A DNA stretch of 49,729 bases from Clostridia bacterium (GCA_017414535.1 JAFQMA010000004.1:1-49729); one strand, 5' to 3'; shown: positions 8,463-17,127, numbered from the stretch's first letter. Made by a program: numbers and translations. The notes: generated by a model from the letters alone, not told the origin.

Positions 8463-9952
8463 AATGGGATCCTTTCGTTTGAATCGTAAAGGGTAGCAAG
8501 TCCGGCCTCGCCCGTTTCGCGGTAGCGGCGGGGCATATCGCGCCCCGTTTGGTACATGGTCTCTACCACGGAGTCGAAGGGGATCTTGCGGGAGTCGGCC
8601 AAAAAGCCCGCCAGAGAGGCGGCGTGAATGGCGCGCATGGCCGCCACGGCGTTGCGCTCAATGCAGGGGATCTGCACCAGACCCCGCACGGGGTCGCAGG
8701 TGAGGCCCAGATGATGCTCCAGGGCTACCTCGGCAGCGTATTCGATCTGATCCAAGTCGTAGCCGTGCAGCTCGCCCACGGCCGCCGCCGCCATGGCGCA
8801 GGCACTGCCTACCTCGGCCTGACAGCCGCATTCCGCCCCGCTGATGGAGGCGCGGGTCTTGATGATGTTGCCCACCAGCCCCGCCGTGGCCATGGCACGG
8901 AGCAGGGCGGTGCGGGAGAGACCCTTTTCCTCGGTGACGTATTTCAGCACCGCAGGAACGATGCCGCAGGCACCGCAGGTGGGGGCGGTCACGATGGTGC
9001 CGCCTGCGGCGTTGTGCTCACTGACGGCGAAGGCGTATGCGGAGACCAAGCGATTCTCGCGGGTCTGTGCGTTTTCATCGGGATGGCGCAGGGAGCAGAG
9101 CTTCTTGGCACGGCGCTGAACGCCCAGCCCTCCGAACAGCTCGCCCTCGGCGGAAAGGCCCGCCTCAATAGCGCTTTCCGCGGCGTCCCACATGGCGGAA
9201 AGGTAATCCCAGATCTCCCGACCCTCGTAGCGCTCCGCGTATTGCCAAAGGCGCAGGCCGTGTGCCTTGCAGTAGCTTGCAATATCCCGAAAGCTGTTGT
9301 GGGGGTAGATGCGGCGGGGCTTGAACACGGGGTGCCCCGCGATGACGATACTGCCGCCGCCCACGCTGTAGATCTCCCAGCGCTCCAAAAGGCGGTGACC
9401 CTCCCAGGCCTCCAGCTGCATGGTGTTGGGATGGGGCAGGGCAAGGCGCTCTCTGTCGTAGGCTACGGTAACGGGAATGGGGTGGAAGCTCTCCTCCAGA
9501 CAGGCATCCAGCGACAGCTCCGCGCCCGTTTTAGCCAGTGATCCGAAGAGCACCGCGCGGAACAGGGTGGCCTCGGGATGCTTGCGGCGGAAGAGCTGTG
9601 CCGCCTTGGCGGGGCCCATGGTGTGGGAGCTGGAGGGGCCCTTTCCGATCTTATACAGCTCTCGCAGGGATTCCATGCCCTCCTCGATGCGCCGCTCCCG
9701 GGCGGTGGCGATCTCGTTTTTCAAAAAGTAATCCAGTGTTACGCCCAAGACCGTGGCGACGGAAAGGAGCGTATCCGTGCTGGGCAGGGACTGTCCGTTT
9801 TCCCATTTGGAGACGGCGCGGTTGGAAACGCCCACCTTGCGCCCCAATTCCTCCTGGGACAGACGGTTCTTTTTCCGCAAAAAGCGGATCTTCTCCGAAA
9901 ATTCTACGGAAAACACCTCCCCATTTTCTAATCTACACTGAAATTCTACCAT
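8459..9952 (-). CDS. sdaA: HTH-XRE / L-serine dehydratase fusion protein
   Basis: L-serine dehydratases are iron-sulfur enzymes that convert L-serine to pyruvate and ammonia. From the ATG at 9952 the product has 497 residues. Residues of about 18-77 form an XRE-type helix-turn-helix (IRFLRKKNRLSQEELGRK...NRAVSKWENGQSLPSTDTL). Residues of about 92-497 are a complete single-chain serine dehydratase: the beta part has GKGPSSSHTMGP at 104-115, and the alpha part has APTCGACG, SGAECGCQAEVGSAC and LTCDPVRGLVQIPC, which hold the probable cluster cysteines. The C-terminal Cys found in several type 2 enzymes is not seen. The start is uncertain: the ATG at 9952 has no good ribosome binding site, whereas GGGGAGG lies further in. 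It heads a five-gene operon. Confidence 0.85.
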   Translation of the reverse strand: MVEFQCRLENGEVFSVEFSEKIRFLRKKNRLSQEELGRKVGVSNRAVSKWENGQSLPSTDTLLSVATVLGVTLDYFLKNEIATARERRIEEGMESLRELYKIGKGPSSSHTMGPAKAAQLFRRKHPEATLFRAVLFGSLAKTGAELSLDACLEESFHPIPVTVAYDRERLALPHPNTMQLEAWEGHRLLERWEIYSVGGGSIVIAGHPVFKPRRIYPHNSFRDIASYCKAHGLRLWQYAERYEGREIWDYLSAMWDAAESAIEAGLSAEGELFGGLGVQRRAKKLCSLRHPDENAQTRENRLVSAYAFAVSEHNAAGGTIVTAPTCGACGIVPAVLKYVTEEKGLSRTALLRAMATAGLVGNIIKTRASISGAECGCQAEVGSACAMAAAAVGELHGYDLDQIEYAAEVALEHHLGLTCDPVRGLVQIPCIERNAVAAMRAIHAASLAGFLADSRKIPFDSVVETMYQTGRDMPRRYRETGEAGLATLYDSNERIPL

Positions 9953-10024
9953 TATTAGAGTTTTTTTGCAAGTGCTAAGGCTTCTTTTTTTCTTGGAAGG
10001 ACCTTTTTTCACGGGAAACCCTTT

Positions 10025-10090
10025 TCGGGGGAGGACCTTTTGCGAAAAGGTCTCTCCCCCGTACCCCCTCCCCAAAAACTTTTGGTTTTA
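10025..10090 (+). repeat. Type A hairpin repeat, copy 4
   Basis: GGGGGAGGACC...GGTCTCTCCCCC hairpin with the CCCCCTCCCCAAAA flank. It forms the left boundary of the 10-11.25 kb repeat block and faces copy 5. An N-terminal extension of the serine dehydratase frame into this repeat is not believable. Confidence 0.9.
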
Positions 10091-10572
10091 TCATTGAAGC
10101 ACAATTGTTACAAAACAAATGCCGCTGTAGGGCGGGGGCTTGCTCCCGCCGCGTAACGGTGTGCATTTTGCCCCTTCCTATTGTATACCAAAACAAATTT
10201 TGACTGTAGGGACCGGCGTCCCCGACGGTCCGCTTGCTGTATGAGATGAAACAAACTCACACCCACCCATGTGCCTGCGGTGCACCCCAACACCCCGTTC
10301 GGGTCTGTTTGTAGGGGAATTTATCATAATAATTCGGGCGGGCGTTGCCTTCCCGGTCGGGGGGAGGATGAGGCGTTAGCAGCAAGTCTGCACCCTGACC
10401 CCTCCTATAAAAAACAAGACAAATATCCACGGTAGGGCGGGGGCTTGCTCCCGCCGCAACGTAACGAGATGTAGCTTCATTCTTTCTGTAAATAGGCAGA
10501 ACAAATTGTTTTTTCAGAACAAAATTTATTTTATAGTCAACAGATATTTACAGATCATCAGATTTGTTACGT

Positions 10573-10703
10573 GACGCCTCCTCCACCGCAAGCGGTCTTC
10601 TACGGGGCATTGCCCCTTCGCATAAGTTCCACCGAGCCGCTCGGGCGGCGCAAAGCTTGCCCTTGCGGGGTGTCACTTACCCCAAACCCCCGACCGGGAA
10701 GGC
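10573..10703 (+). repeat. Type D repeat, copy 2
   Basis: Near-identical to 243-377 apart from scattered substitutions (CTCGGGCGGCGCAAAGC in place of CTCAGGCGGCGCTACGC). Confidence 0.85.
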
Positions 10704-10980
10704 TATGCGCGGCTGGATGGATGAGATGAAATTCTGTAGGGAAGGGCACGCGCTGTTTCGGTGGGGTGCACCGCAGGCACATGGGTGGGTGCAGACTTGT
10801 TATCAATTGACCCGCAAGCGGACCGTCGGGGACGCCGGTCCCTACGACGGTGCATGGTAACGGCATGATACAGGAAGATGCAAAGCAAGCTTTGTTTTGT
10901 GGGGCGGCGGGAGCAAGCCCCCGCCCTACAACGGAGGACGGTTACGGTATGCAATAGGAGGGAAGAAAGCATAAATTTGT

Positions 10981-11115
10981 TACGAACGCCTCATCCACCG
11001 CAAGCGGTCTTCTACGGGGCATTGCCCCTTCGCATAAGTTCCACCGAGCCGCTCAGGCGGCGCTATGCTTGCCCTTGCGGGGTGTCACTTACCCCAACCC
11101 CCCGACCGGGAAGGC
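10981..11115 (+). repeat. Type D repeat, copy 3
   Basis: Same sequence and orientation as the copies at 243 and 10,573, about 400 bp after copy 2. Confidence 0.85.
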
Positions 11116-11182
11116 AAAAACGGAAGCCTTCCTGCATTTCTGCAGAAAGGCCTCATTTTTTATAATATAAAATTAAAAATTA

Positions 11183-11242
11183 AAAGTTTTTGGGGAGGGG
11201 GCACGGGGGAGAGACCTTTTTCAAAAAATGTCCTCCCCCGTA
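11183..11242 (-). repeat. Type A hairpin repeat, copy 5
   Basis: Minus-oriented copy beginning about 16 bp after the stop codon of the CPBP-Pth gene. The hairpin arm is slightly decayed (ACATTTTTTGAAAAAGGTC). It is the inverted partner of copy 4. Confidence 0.85.
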
Positions 11243-11257
11243 AAAAATCCAAAAACC

Positions 11258-11836
11258 TTACTTCTTTCCGTTGAAGCGGGCCATGGCGGCGGGCAGATCT
11301 CCTGCGGCAAAAAGGCGGGTGGTGTCGTATACGTCCTCCATAACGGAAAGGAGGGCATCCTGCTCCTCGGCGGGGGGCTTGCCCAGCACGTGATGCATCA
11401 GCTCCATACCGGGGGCGGGCGAGCCGATACCGATCTTCACGCGGGGGAAGGCCTCACTGCCCAAGCGGGCAATGACGGATTTAATGCCGTTGTGCCCCCC
11501 TGCGGAGCCGTCGGCACGGATGCGCATGAGACCGGGACGGAAATTGATATCGTCAAAGATCACCAGCACCCGTTCGGGGGGGATCCGATAGAAGGCGGCG
11601 GCCTCCCGCACGGCATCGCCCGACAGATTCATAAAGGTGGTGGGCTTCATGAGCAGACCCTTCCTGCCACCGAGGGTGATCTCCCCTACCAGTGCGTGGA
11701 AGCGGGCGTTTTTGATGGTGACGTTTTCCCGCAGGGCAATGTAATCGACGGCCATAAAGCCGCAGTTGTGGCGGGTGGCGGCGTACTTGTCGCCGGGGTT
11801 GCCAAGTCCCACAATGATAAATTCAGGTGCTGCCAT
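11258..11836 (-). CDS. pth: Peptidyl-tRNA hydrolase (internal start)
   Basis: Pth releases tRNA from peptidyl-tRNA that drops off the ribosome. The 192-residue product starts at an ATG at 11,834-11,836 preceded by AAGGAGAGGCT, inside the longer CPBP frame. Conserved residues are in place: GLGNPG with N13, the catalytic H23 in TRHNCGF, N70 in FMNLSG, D95 in FDDIN and N116 in GGHNG. The length matches ordinary bacterial Pth, so the domain is complete. Whether the cell makes it free, fused to the protease or both cannot be told from sequence; the strong internal site argues that the free form dominates. Confidence 0.85.
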   Translation of the reverse strand: MAAPEFIIVGLGNPGDKYAATRHNCGFMAVDYIALRENVTIKNARFHALVGEITLGGRKGLLMKPTTFMNLSGDAVREAAAFYRIPPERVLVIFDDINFRPGLMRIRADGSAGGHNGIKSVIARLGSEAFPRVKIGIGSPAPGMELMHHVLGKPPAEEQDALLSVMEDVYDTTRLFAAGDLPAAMARFNGKK

Positions 11837-12739
11837 AGCCTCTCCTTGATAGAATTGAGTTGCGGTTTCGCTCGGGAAAACGGGTGCCGCCGCGGGCTTT
11901 TCGGGCAGAGATCGGCGCAGAAGCACGATCCCCGCGATCAGACACAGCAGGCAGAAGCCCCAAAGGAGCAGCTGCATCACACCTGCCTCGGCGCTCTCCA
12001 TGGAAAGGCCGAACTGCTCCGCGATCCGCAAAGGGTAATTGGTGAAATTAAAGGCCGCATGGAACAGAATGGACGCCCAGATCGAGCGGAAGCGATAGAC
12101 CAGAAAGCCCAGAAAGATGCCCATGGGCAGGGTAAAGGCCAGCTGATAGAGATTGCCGTGCACCAAGGCGAAGGCCGCACCGCTAAGACCGATGGCCACC
12201 GAGGCGGGCATCACGCGGCAGAGCTTATGAAGGATCAGCCCGCGGAAGAGAAGCTCCTCCACAATGGGGCAGAGCACGGCCACGTACAGCATTTCGATCC
12301 AAAGATTTCCGCCGGAGGTCTGAAGCGCCTCCTCCATTTCCAGATAATCCTCCTGACTTTGCACGAAGGCGGGGAACATGGCGGAAAGATTGATGAGAAA
12401 AATCGCCAGCAGATAGCCGCCGAAGCCCATCAGCAGGGACGAGACGATCCCGCCTCCCGAAAGCTTCCGGAAGCCCGTGGCCTCACCCCAGCTTTTGCGG
12501 TAGATGAGAAGCACCAGCCCCACGAACAGCAGGGCAAAAAGAAGCATGATCTCGTAATTGAGCTGAAGGATGGTTTTCTCCAGAGCCTCCTTCAGCTCCT
12601 CCGCGGGTACCCCCTTGGCACCCAAACAAAAAGCAATGACCTGCTGTCCCAGAAAGAGCGCAAGATACATGACGGCGTAAAAGAGCAGGATCAGCCCCGC
12701 GCTTTTCAAAAGGGCGGAAAAAACGGATTCTTTTTTCAT
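11258..12739 (-). CDS. CPBP intramembrane protease fused in frame to peptidyl-tRNA hydrolase
   Basis: One uninterrupted frame of 493 codons holds two unrelated proteins. Residues 1 to about 285 are a multi-span CPBP (Abi/CAAX-type) membrane protease with all three signature motifs: EELLFR (161-166), FALVH (190-194) and HAAFN (227-231). Residues 302-493 are a full-length peptidyl-tRNA hydrolase. There is no stop between them; a Pro/Ala-rich linker (about 280-301) joins them. The ATG of codon 302 has its own excellent ribosome binding site, so a free hydrolase is probably also made. The gene follows thiI by 9 bp, with AAGGAG before the ATG at 12,739. It is the last gene of the topB operon. Confidence 0.85.
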   Translation of the reverse strand: MKKESVFSALLKSAGLILLFYAVMYLALFLGQQVIAFCLGAKGVPAEELKEALEKTILQLNYEIMLLFALLFVGLVLLIYRKSWGEATGFRKLSGGGIVSSLLMGFGGYLLAIFLINLSAMFPAFVQSQEDYLEMEEALQTSGGNLWIEMLYVAVLCPIVEELLFRGLILHKLCRVMPASVAIGLSGAAFALVHGNLYQLAFTLPMGIFLGFLVYRFRSIWASILFHAAFNFTNYPLRIAEQFGLSMESAEAGVMQLLLWGFCLLCLIAGIVLLRRSLPEKPAAAPVFPSETATQFYQGEAMAAPEFIIVGLGNPGDKYAATRHNCGFMAVDYIALRENVTIKNARFHALVGEITLGGRKGLLMKPTTFMNLSGDAVREAAAFYRIPPERVLVIFDDINFRPGLMRIRADGSAGGHNGIKSVIARLGSEAFPRVKIGIGSPAPGMELMHHVLGKPPAEEQDALLSVMEDVYDTTRLFAAGDLPAAMARFNGKK

Positions 12740-12748
12740 AATGACTCC

Positions 12749-13930
12749 TTATTTATCGATGCGCACGAATTCAATGGCGCGGAAGGCCTCGTCCTCCAAT
12801 TCCGCCATGGGAAGCTTTGCCTCCTCCTCCAGAACCTCCTCCATGGTGGGATTCAGCTTGGGATGGCGGGGAGTAAAGACGGTACAGCAATCCTCGAAGG
12901 GGAGGATGGAGGTCTCGAAGCAGTCGATGGCACGGCTGGTGGCAACGATCTCCTCCTTATCCATGCCGATGAGAGGACGGAATACGGGCAGATCCGCCAC
13001 CGCGTCGGTGGTGGCCAGCGCCGCCATGGTCTGGCTGGCGACCTGTCCCAGACTCTCGCCCGTCACAATGGCCCCGCAGGCCTGACGGCGCGCCACGCGG
13101 CAGGCCAGTCGCATCATACTGCGGCGCAGGAGAATGGTGAAAAGCTCCTCGCGGCAGACCTCCTGCATGCGGAGCTGAATATCCGTCATGCGGATGGAGG
13201 CGAAATTCATGGTCTCCGTATAGGCGCAGAGCTTTCTGGCAAGATCCATGACCTTTTCCTTGGCTCGCTCGGAGGTATAGGGGAAGGATTCGAAGTGCAG
13301 GGCATCCACAAAGGCGCCTCTTTTTGCCATGCGCCAGCCCGCCACGGGGGAATCGATGCCGCCCGACAGCATCAAAAGGCATCTTCCGCCCGTGCCGTAG
13401 GGCATACCGCCCGCACCGGGGAGCTTCTTGGCGTGCACGTAGGCAAAATCCTCGCGGATCTCCACCCAACAGGTCTCCTGCGGGTGATGCACGTCCACCT
13501 TGGGAGCCCGTCCCCCCAGCGTGGAAAGCACGCGGGCACCCACCTCGCGGGCGATCTCGGGGGATTTTAAGGGGAATTTCTTGTCACTGCGGCGGGCATC
13601 GGCCTTGAAGGAGCGGGCACCCACCAGCTGGGGAGCGATCTTCTTTTCCACCGCCTCCAAAATGGCGTCCATGTTCTTTTCCACACGCCAGGCAATGCTC
13701 AGGCTCACGATGCCGAATACCCTCTGCAAAACGGGCAGGGCCGCCTCCAGCGCACCGTCGTCCTCGGACTCCACGAACACCGTGGACTGGGAGGTAAATA
13801 CCCGAAATTCGCCCAAGGGCTTGAGCTTTTTGCGGATCTGACGGAGGAGCTGCGCGTCGAAATAGCTCTTGTTATCGCCCTTCAGGATCAATTCTCCGTA
13901 TTTGAGCAGGATGGATCTTTTTTCTGTCAT
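12749..13930 (-). CDS. thiI: tRNA 4-thiouridine synthetase ThiI
   Basis: ThiI activates U8 of tRNA with ATP and inserts sulfur from a cysteine desulfurase; it can also supply sulfur for the thiamine thiazole. The 393-residue protein has the N-terminal ferredoxin-like/THUMP region (about residues 1-165), then the PP-loop SGGIDSP at 189-195 and the ATP-pyrophosphatase domain with GESLGQVASQT and RPLIGMDKEEI. The C-terminal rhodanese domain of the E. coli enzyme is absent, as in Bacillus. Its start overlaps the stop of the cysteine desulfurase gene upstream (ATGA), so the sulfur donor is encoded in the same transcript. Confidence 0.95.
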   Translation of the reverse strand: MTEKRSILLKYGELILKGDNKSYFDAQLLRQIRKKLKPLGEFRVFTSQSTVFVESEDDGALEAALPVLQRVFGIVSLSIAWRVEKNMDAILEAVEKKIAPQLVGARSFKADARRSDKKFPLKSPEIAREVGARVLSTLGGRAPKVDVHHPQETCWVEIREDFAYVHAKKLPGAGGMPYGTGGRCLLMLSGGIDSPVAGWRMAKRGAFVDALHFESFPYTSERAKEKVMDLARKLCAYTETMNFASIRMTDIQLRMQEVCREELFTILLRRSMMRLACRVARRQACGAIVTGESLGQVASQTMAALATTDAVADLPVFRPLIGMDKEEIVATSRAIDCFETSILPFEDCCTVFTPRHPKLNPTMEEVLEEEAKLPMAELEDEAFRAIEFVRIDK

Positions 13931-15042
13931 AGCTTTGCGATCTCCTTGAGTACTTTAACAAATTCCGCCGCCTCCGCCACGGTATTGAGGCCGGAGAAGG
14001 ACAGACGGACGGTGCGGTCGCTTTCCCGATCGGAAAGGCCGAAATTCTTTAAAACGGGGCTCTTCCCCTTGTGGGAGGAGCAGGCACTGCCCGAGGAGAC
14101 GAAAATGCCCCGTGCGGACAGGCTGTGGAGCAGGACCTCGCTGCGGAAGCCCTCCACCTGAAGGCTGAGTACGTGGCAGGATGCCTCGGCGGGAAGATTG
14201 GGGATCACGCGGGAGAAGGGGGCAAGCTCCTTGAGCAGATAGCTGCGGATCTCCTCCATGCGGGCGATATCCTCCTGCATGGCAGAAGCGCCCACGCGGC
14301 AGGCCTCTCCGAAGCCAACAATGCCCGAAAGATTCTCCGTGCCGTTGCGAAGGCCTCTCTCCTGACCGCCGCCCAGCAGGCGGGGGGACAGCTGCAGCCC
14401 CTTTTTCACCCAAAGGGCGCCCACGCCCTTGGGGCCGTGCACCTTATGGGAGGAAATGCTGAACAGATCCAGCCCCAAGCGTTCGGGGCAGAGGGGACGG
14501 TGGAAAAAGCCCTGTACGCCGTCGGAAAAGGTGAGGCAATGGGGATTTTTCTCCTTGACGGCACGGCAAACGGCGGGAATATCGAAAACCGCGCCCGTTT
14601 CGTTATTGGTGTGCATGACGGCGCAGAGCGCCGTTTTTTCATCGGTCAGCCGTGCCGCCTCCGAGGGATCGATGCGGCCGCCGCGGGTGGAGAGGGTCAC
14701 GATCTCAAAGCCCTCCTCGGAAAGCTGTTTCATGCATTCGCTGACGGCGGGATGCTCCGCATCGCTTGTGAGGATGCGATTTCCTCTGCGGCGCATCTTC
14801 TTGGCGGCGGAAAGCACCGCAAGGTTGTCCGCCTCCGTGCCGCCCGAGGTGAAAACGATCTCCTCCGCCTTGGCATTCAGCGCCTTGGCCACGTTTTCTC
14901 TGGCGGCCTTCATGCGCTTTTCCGCGGCAAAGCCCGCCTCATGCAGGGAGGAAGGGTTGGCAAAGAGCTCCAGCTCCTCCCGCAGGATCGCCTTGACCTC
15001 CTCCCGCAGGGGAGAGGACGCGGCGTTATCAAAATAGATCAT
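13927..15042 (-). CDS. Cysteine desulfurase (NifS/IscS family)
   Basis: PLP enzyme that takes sulfur from cysteine and holds it as a persulfide. The 371-residue protein has the start YFDNAASSP, the SGGTEADN motif (67-74), the EHPAV motif (96-100), the PLP lysine K200 in SSHKVHGPKG, and the persulfide cysteine C321 in SSGSACSS. Its position directly before thiI, with a 4-bp overlap, matches the dedicated desulfurase-ThiI pair (NifZ-ThiI) of Bacillus, so its main task is probably tRNA thiolation rather than general Fe-S assembly. The ATG at 15,042 has an AAAGGA site. It lies 12 bp after topB. Confidence 0.95.
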   Translation of the reverse strand: MIYFDNAASSPLREEVKAILREELELFANPSSLHEAGFAAEKRMKAARENVAKALNAKAEEIVFTSGGTEADNLAVLSAAKKMRRRGNRILTSDAEHPAVSECMKQLSEEGFEIVTLSTRGGRIDPSEAARLTDEKTALCAVMHTNNETGAVFDIPAVCRAVKEKNPHCLTFSDGVQGFFHRPLCPERLGLDLFSISSHKVHGPKGVGALWVKKGLQLSPRLLGGGQERGLRNGTENLSGIVGFGEACRVGASAMQEDIARMEEIRSYLLKELAPFSRVIPNLPAEASCHVLSLQVEGFRSEVLLHSLSARGIFVSSGSACSSHKGKSPVLKNFGLSDRESDRTVRLSFSGLNTVAEAAEFVKVLKEIAKL

Positions 15043-15054
15043 GGCCTATCCTTT

Positions 15055-17127
15055 CTAAAACTCAAATTCCACGCGGCCGTCCTTCAGGACCAGCCTTGCA
15101 TCGAAGCTCTTGCCGCTCCGCTTGGAAACAAAGCCCGTCATGGGATCGCTCCGCCCCTCGGCAAGGATCTTTCTCGCCTGGGCAATGGGCACGGTGCGCC
15201 CCAAAAGAGCCAGGGGCACGCGGAAGGCACAGCCCTCCTTGTAGCCGCGACAGCCGTAGGCGTATTTTCCCTTGACTACCTCATTTCCGCACAGGGGACA
15301 GGTGCCCACGGCTTCTCCGTAGAGGCCCGTGTTGGATTCTTCCTTTTCCAGACCGAAGACCCGCGCGATCTCGCCCTTGGCCACGGCCAGGGCGCCGTCG
15401 ATCTCCAGATCGCCGCGGTACACCGCCTTCAGGCTCTTGCCCGTTTCGGCGGTCTTGAATTTATCCATGGAAATGCCCATGAGGGATAACTGCTCAATGA
15501 GATATTTTCCGTCGGGCAGGATGGAATATACGTCCTTTTTCAGGGCGATATAGCGGCTCTTCACCGCATTGTCGATAATGCCCGTGCGGGTGGCCTCGGT
15601 GCCCAGCTCCAAGCCCTCGAACATGGCCTTGTAGTCCTCGGCATCGTCTCCCTCCTCCTCTTCGGCGCGGGCCTTTTCCTCGCGGAAGGGATTTTTCAGA
15701 TAGTTGTTTAAGGTCTCGATGGTGTAGTGCTTGGGGGGACTGGTCTCCTTCTCCACGGGGGCGAAATTCACGGGAACGGTATCGCCCACCTTCAGGTCGG
15801 GCAGGGTCTTTTCGCCGCCCTTTGGCTCGTCGAAGCGGGTCCAGCCCTTTTGCAGGATCACGTGACCCTTCAGGGTAAATTCCTCCAGCTCGCCCGAGGC
15901 CAGCACCAGCTCCGTTTTTTCGCAAAGGCAGTCCTCCGCGCAGAACACCGCCACGAAGCGGCGCAGAATGGTCTGATACACCAGCTTCTCCTCGGGGGAG
16001 AGGGCCTCCTTCTCCGGGATCTTCACCGTGGGGGTCAGAGCGGAATGGCTCTCGATCTTACTGTCGTCGAAGATGGTCTTTTTATCCTTCATCTTCACGG
16101 GGTAGCCGATGGCCTCCAGCCCCTTCAGCACCGTGGCGATCTTGCCCTTTTCGGCGGTGGCAAGATATTCGGAATTGGTACGGGGATAGGTGACGTAGCC
16201 CTTTTCGTACAGGGCCTGCACCAGCTTCAGGGACTGCTCCATGGGCATTTTATGCTTTTTGCCCAAAACGTTCTGGAGCTTGGAGAGGGAAAAGAGCTTG
16301 CCGGGATTTAAGGTGTCCTTTTTGCTCTTGCGGCTCTTCACCGTGCAGGGCACGCCGTTCAAGGCGGCGGCGTAGGCCTCGGCCTTGTGCCTTTCGTCCT
16401 TGGTGAATTTCTTTTTGGATAAAAGCTCGGGGAAGTTCTCGCTTTTGTAGGACACGGCGTAATAGATCTCGGGGGTGAAGTTTTCGATCTGCATATCCCT
16501 GTCGTAAATGGCCTTCACGATGGGAACGATCACTCTTCCCACCCGCAGGAGGGTGCCCGTTTTCAGGGTGGCAAAGCGGGTCAGATTCACACCGTACAGC
16601 CAGTCCATATAGGTGCGGGCAAAGCCCTCGTCGGCCAGACGGTCGTAGTCCTTGCCCTCCTTCAGCTCCGCCAGGGCGGCGCGGACCGTTTCCGCGGTCT
16701 GATCGGGCAGCCACAGACGGTACACGGGCTTTTTGTTGTCCGCGTGGATCAGGCACAGGCGAATGATGATCTCGCCCTCCCGATCGGCATCCCCCGCGTT
16801 GATGACGCAGTCCACGTCCCCCCGCTTTAGCAGGGCGGAAATGGTCTCAAACTGCTTTTTTACACCGCTGTCTACCTTGCCGTCCTTTTCCCTTCGCAGG
16901 GAGAAGCGGAAGGTCTCGGGGAAGCAGGGAAGGCCCTCCATGGTCCATTTCTTGCCCGCCTCGCCGCCGGTATAATCCTCAATATCACAGAGGCTGAACA
17001 GATGACCGAAGGCCCAGGTGACGATGTAGCCCTCGCCCTCCATGTATCCGTCCCGACGGGAAAGGTGTCCGATGGCCGAGGCGATATTCCGCGCAAGGCT
17101 CGGTTTTTCCGCAACGATCAGCTTCAT
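15055..17127 (-). CDS. topB: DNA topoisomerase III (type IA)
   Basis: Type IA topoisomerase that relaxes or decatenates DNA by passing single strands. The 690-residue protein has the TOPRIM start LIVAEKPSLA with E7, the acidic triad DADREGE at 113-119, and the active-site tyrosine Y314 in VTYPRTNS. The C-terminus carries one zinc-finger-like element (CPLCG...YGCRGYKEGC), followed by a repeat-type module ending VLKDGRVEFEF, as in many Firmicutes TopB proteins. Length fits chromosomal TopB. A promoter lies at 17,175-17,203, and GGGAGAGG precedes the ATG. It heads the topB-desulfurase-thiI-CPBP/pth operon. Confidence 0.93.
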   Translation of the reverse strand: MKLIVAEKPSLARNIASAIGHLSRRDGYMEGEGYIVTWAFGHLFSLCDIEDYTGGEAGKKWTMEGLPCFPETFRFSLRREKDGKVDSGVKKQFETISALLKRGDVDCVINAGDADREGEIIIRLCLIHADNKKPVYRLWLPDQTAETVRAALAELKEGKDYDRLADEGFARTYMDWLYGVNLTRFATLKTGTLLRVGRVIVPIVKAIYDRDMQIENFTPEIYYAVSYKSENFPELLSKKKFTKDERHKAEAYAAALNGVPCTVKSRKSKKDTLNPGKLFSLSKLQNVLGKKHKMPMEQSLKLVQALYEKGYVTYPRTNSEYLATAEKGKIATVLKGLEAIGYPVKMKDKKTIFDDSKIESHSALTPTVKIPEKEALSPEEKLVYQTILRRFVAVFCAEDCLCEKTELVLASGELEEFTLKGHVILQKGWTRFDEPKGGEKTLPDLKVGDTVPVNFAPVEKETSPPKHYTIETLNNYLKNPFREEKARAEEEEGDDAEDYKAMFEGLELGTEATRTGIIDNAVKSRYIALKKDVYSILPDGKYLIEQLSLMGISMDKFKTAETGKSLKAVYRGDLEIDGALAVAKGEIARVFGLEKEESNTGLYGEAVGTCPLCGNEVVKGKYAYGCRGYKEGCAFRVPLALLGRTVPIAQARKILAEGRSDPMTGFVSKRSGKSFDARLVLKDGRVEFEF

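Larger units (their letters stand above)
9953..11257. repeat. Intergenic repeat mosaic of 1.3 kb
   Basis: No gene is supported. Framed by inverted type A copies (10,025-10,090 plus; 11,183-11,242 minus), it contains GGCGGGAGCAAGCCCCCGCC-type palindromes near 10,128, 10,434 and 10,908, GGACCG...CGGTCC palindromes near 10,208 and 10,820, the GGATGGGTG segment twice (about 10,256-10,290 inverted, 10,760-10,800 direct), two type D repeats (10,573-10,703 and 10,981-11,115), and a hairpin near 11,126-11,152 followed by T6. Confidence 0.8.

Noticed and set aside
9953-10075. N-terminal extension of the serine dehydratase frame by 41 codons
   Set aside because: The extra codons translate part of a type A repeat, and the promoter or start should lie nearer to 9950.
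10108-10950. CRISPR array formed by the GC-rich palindromes
   Set aside because: Repeats are irregularly spaced, occur in both orientations and differ in stem sequence; no cas genes.
11228-13570. A 780-codon open frame on the plus strand
   Set aside because: It is antisense to thiI and the CPBP-Pth gene, has no ribosome binding site or domain, and arises from GC-rich third positions.
14071-15489. A 472-codon plus-strand frame
   Set aside because: Antisense to the cysteine desulfurase and topB genes, which have full motif sets.
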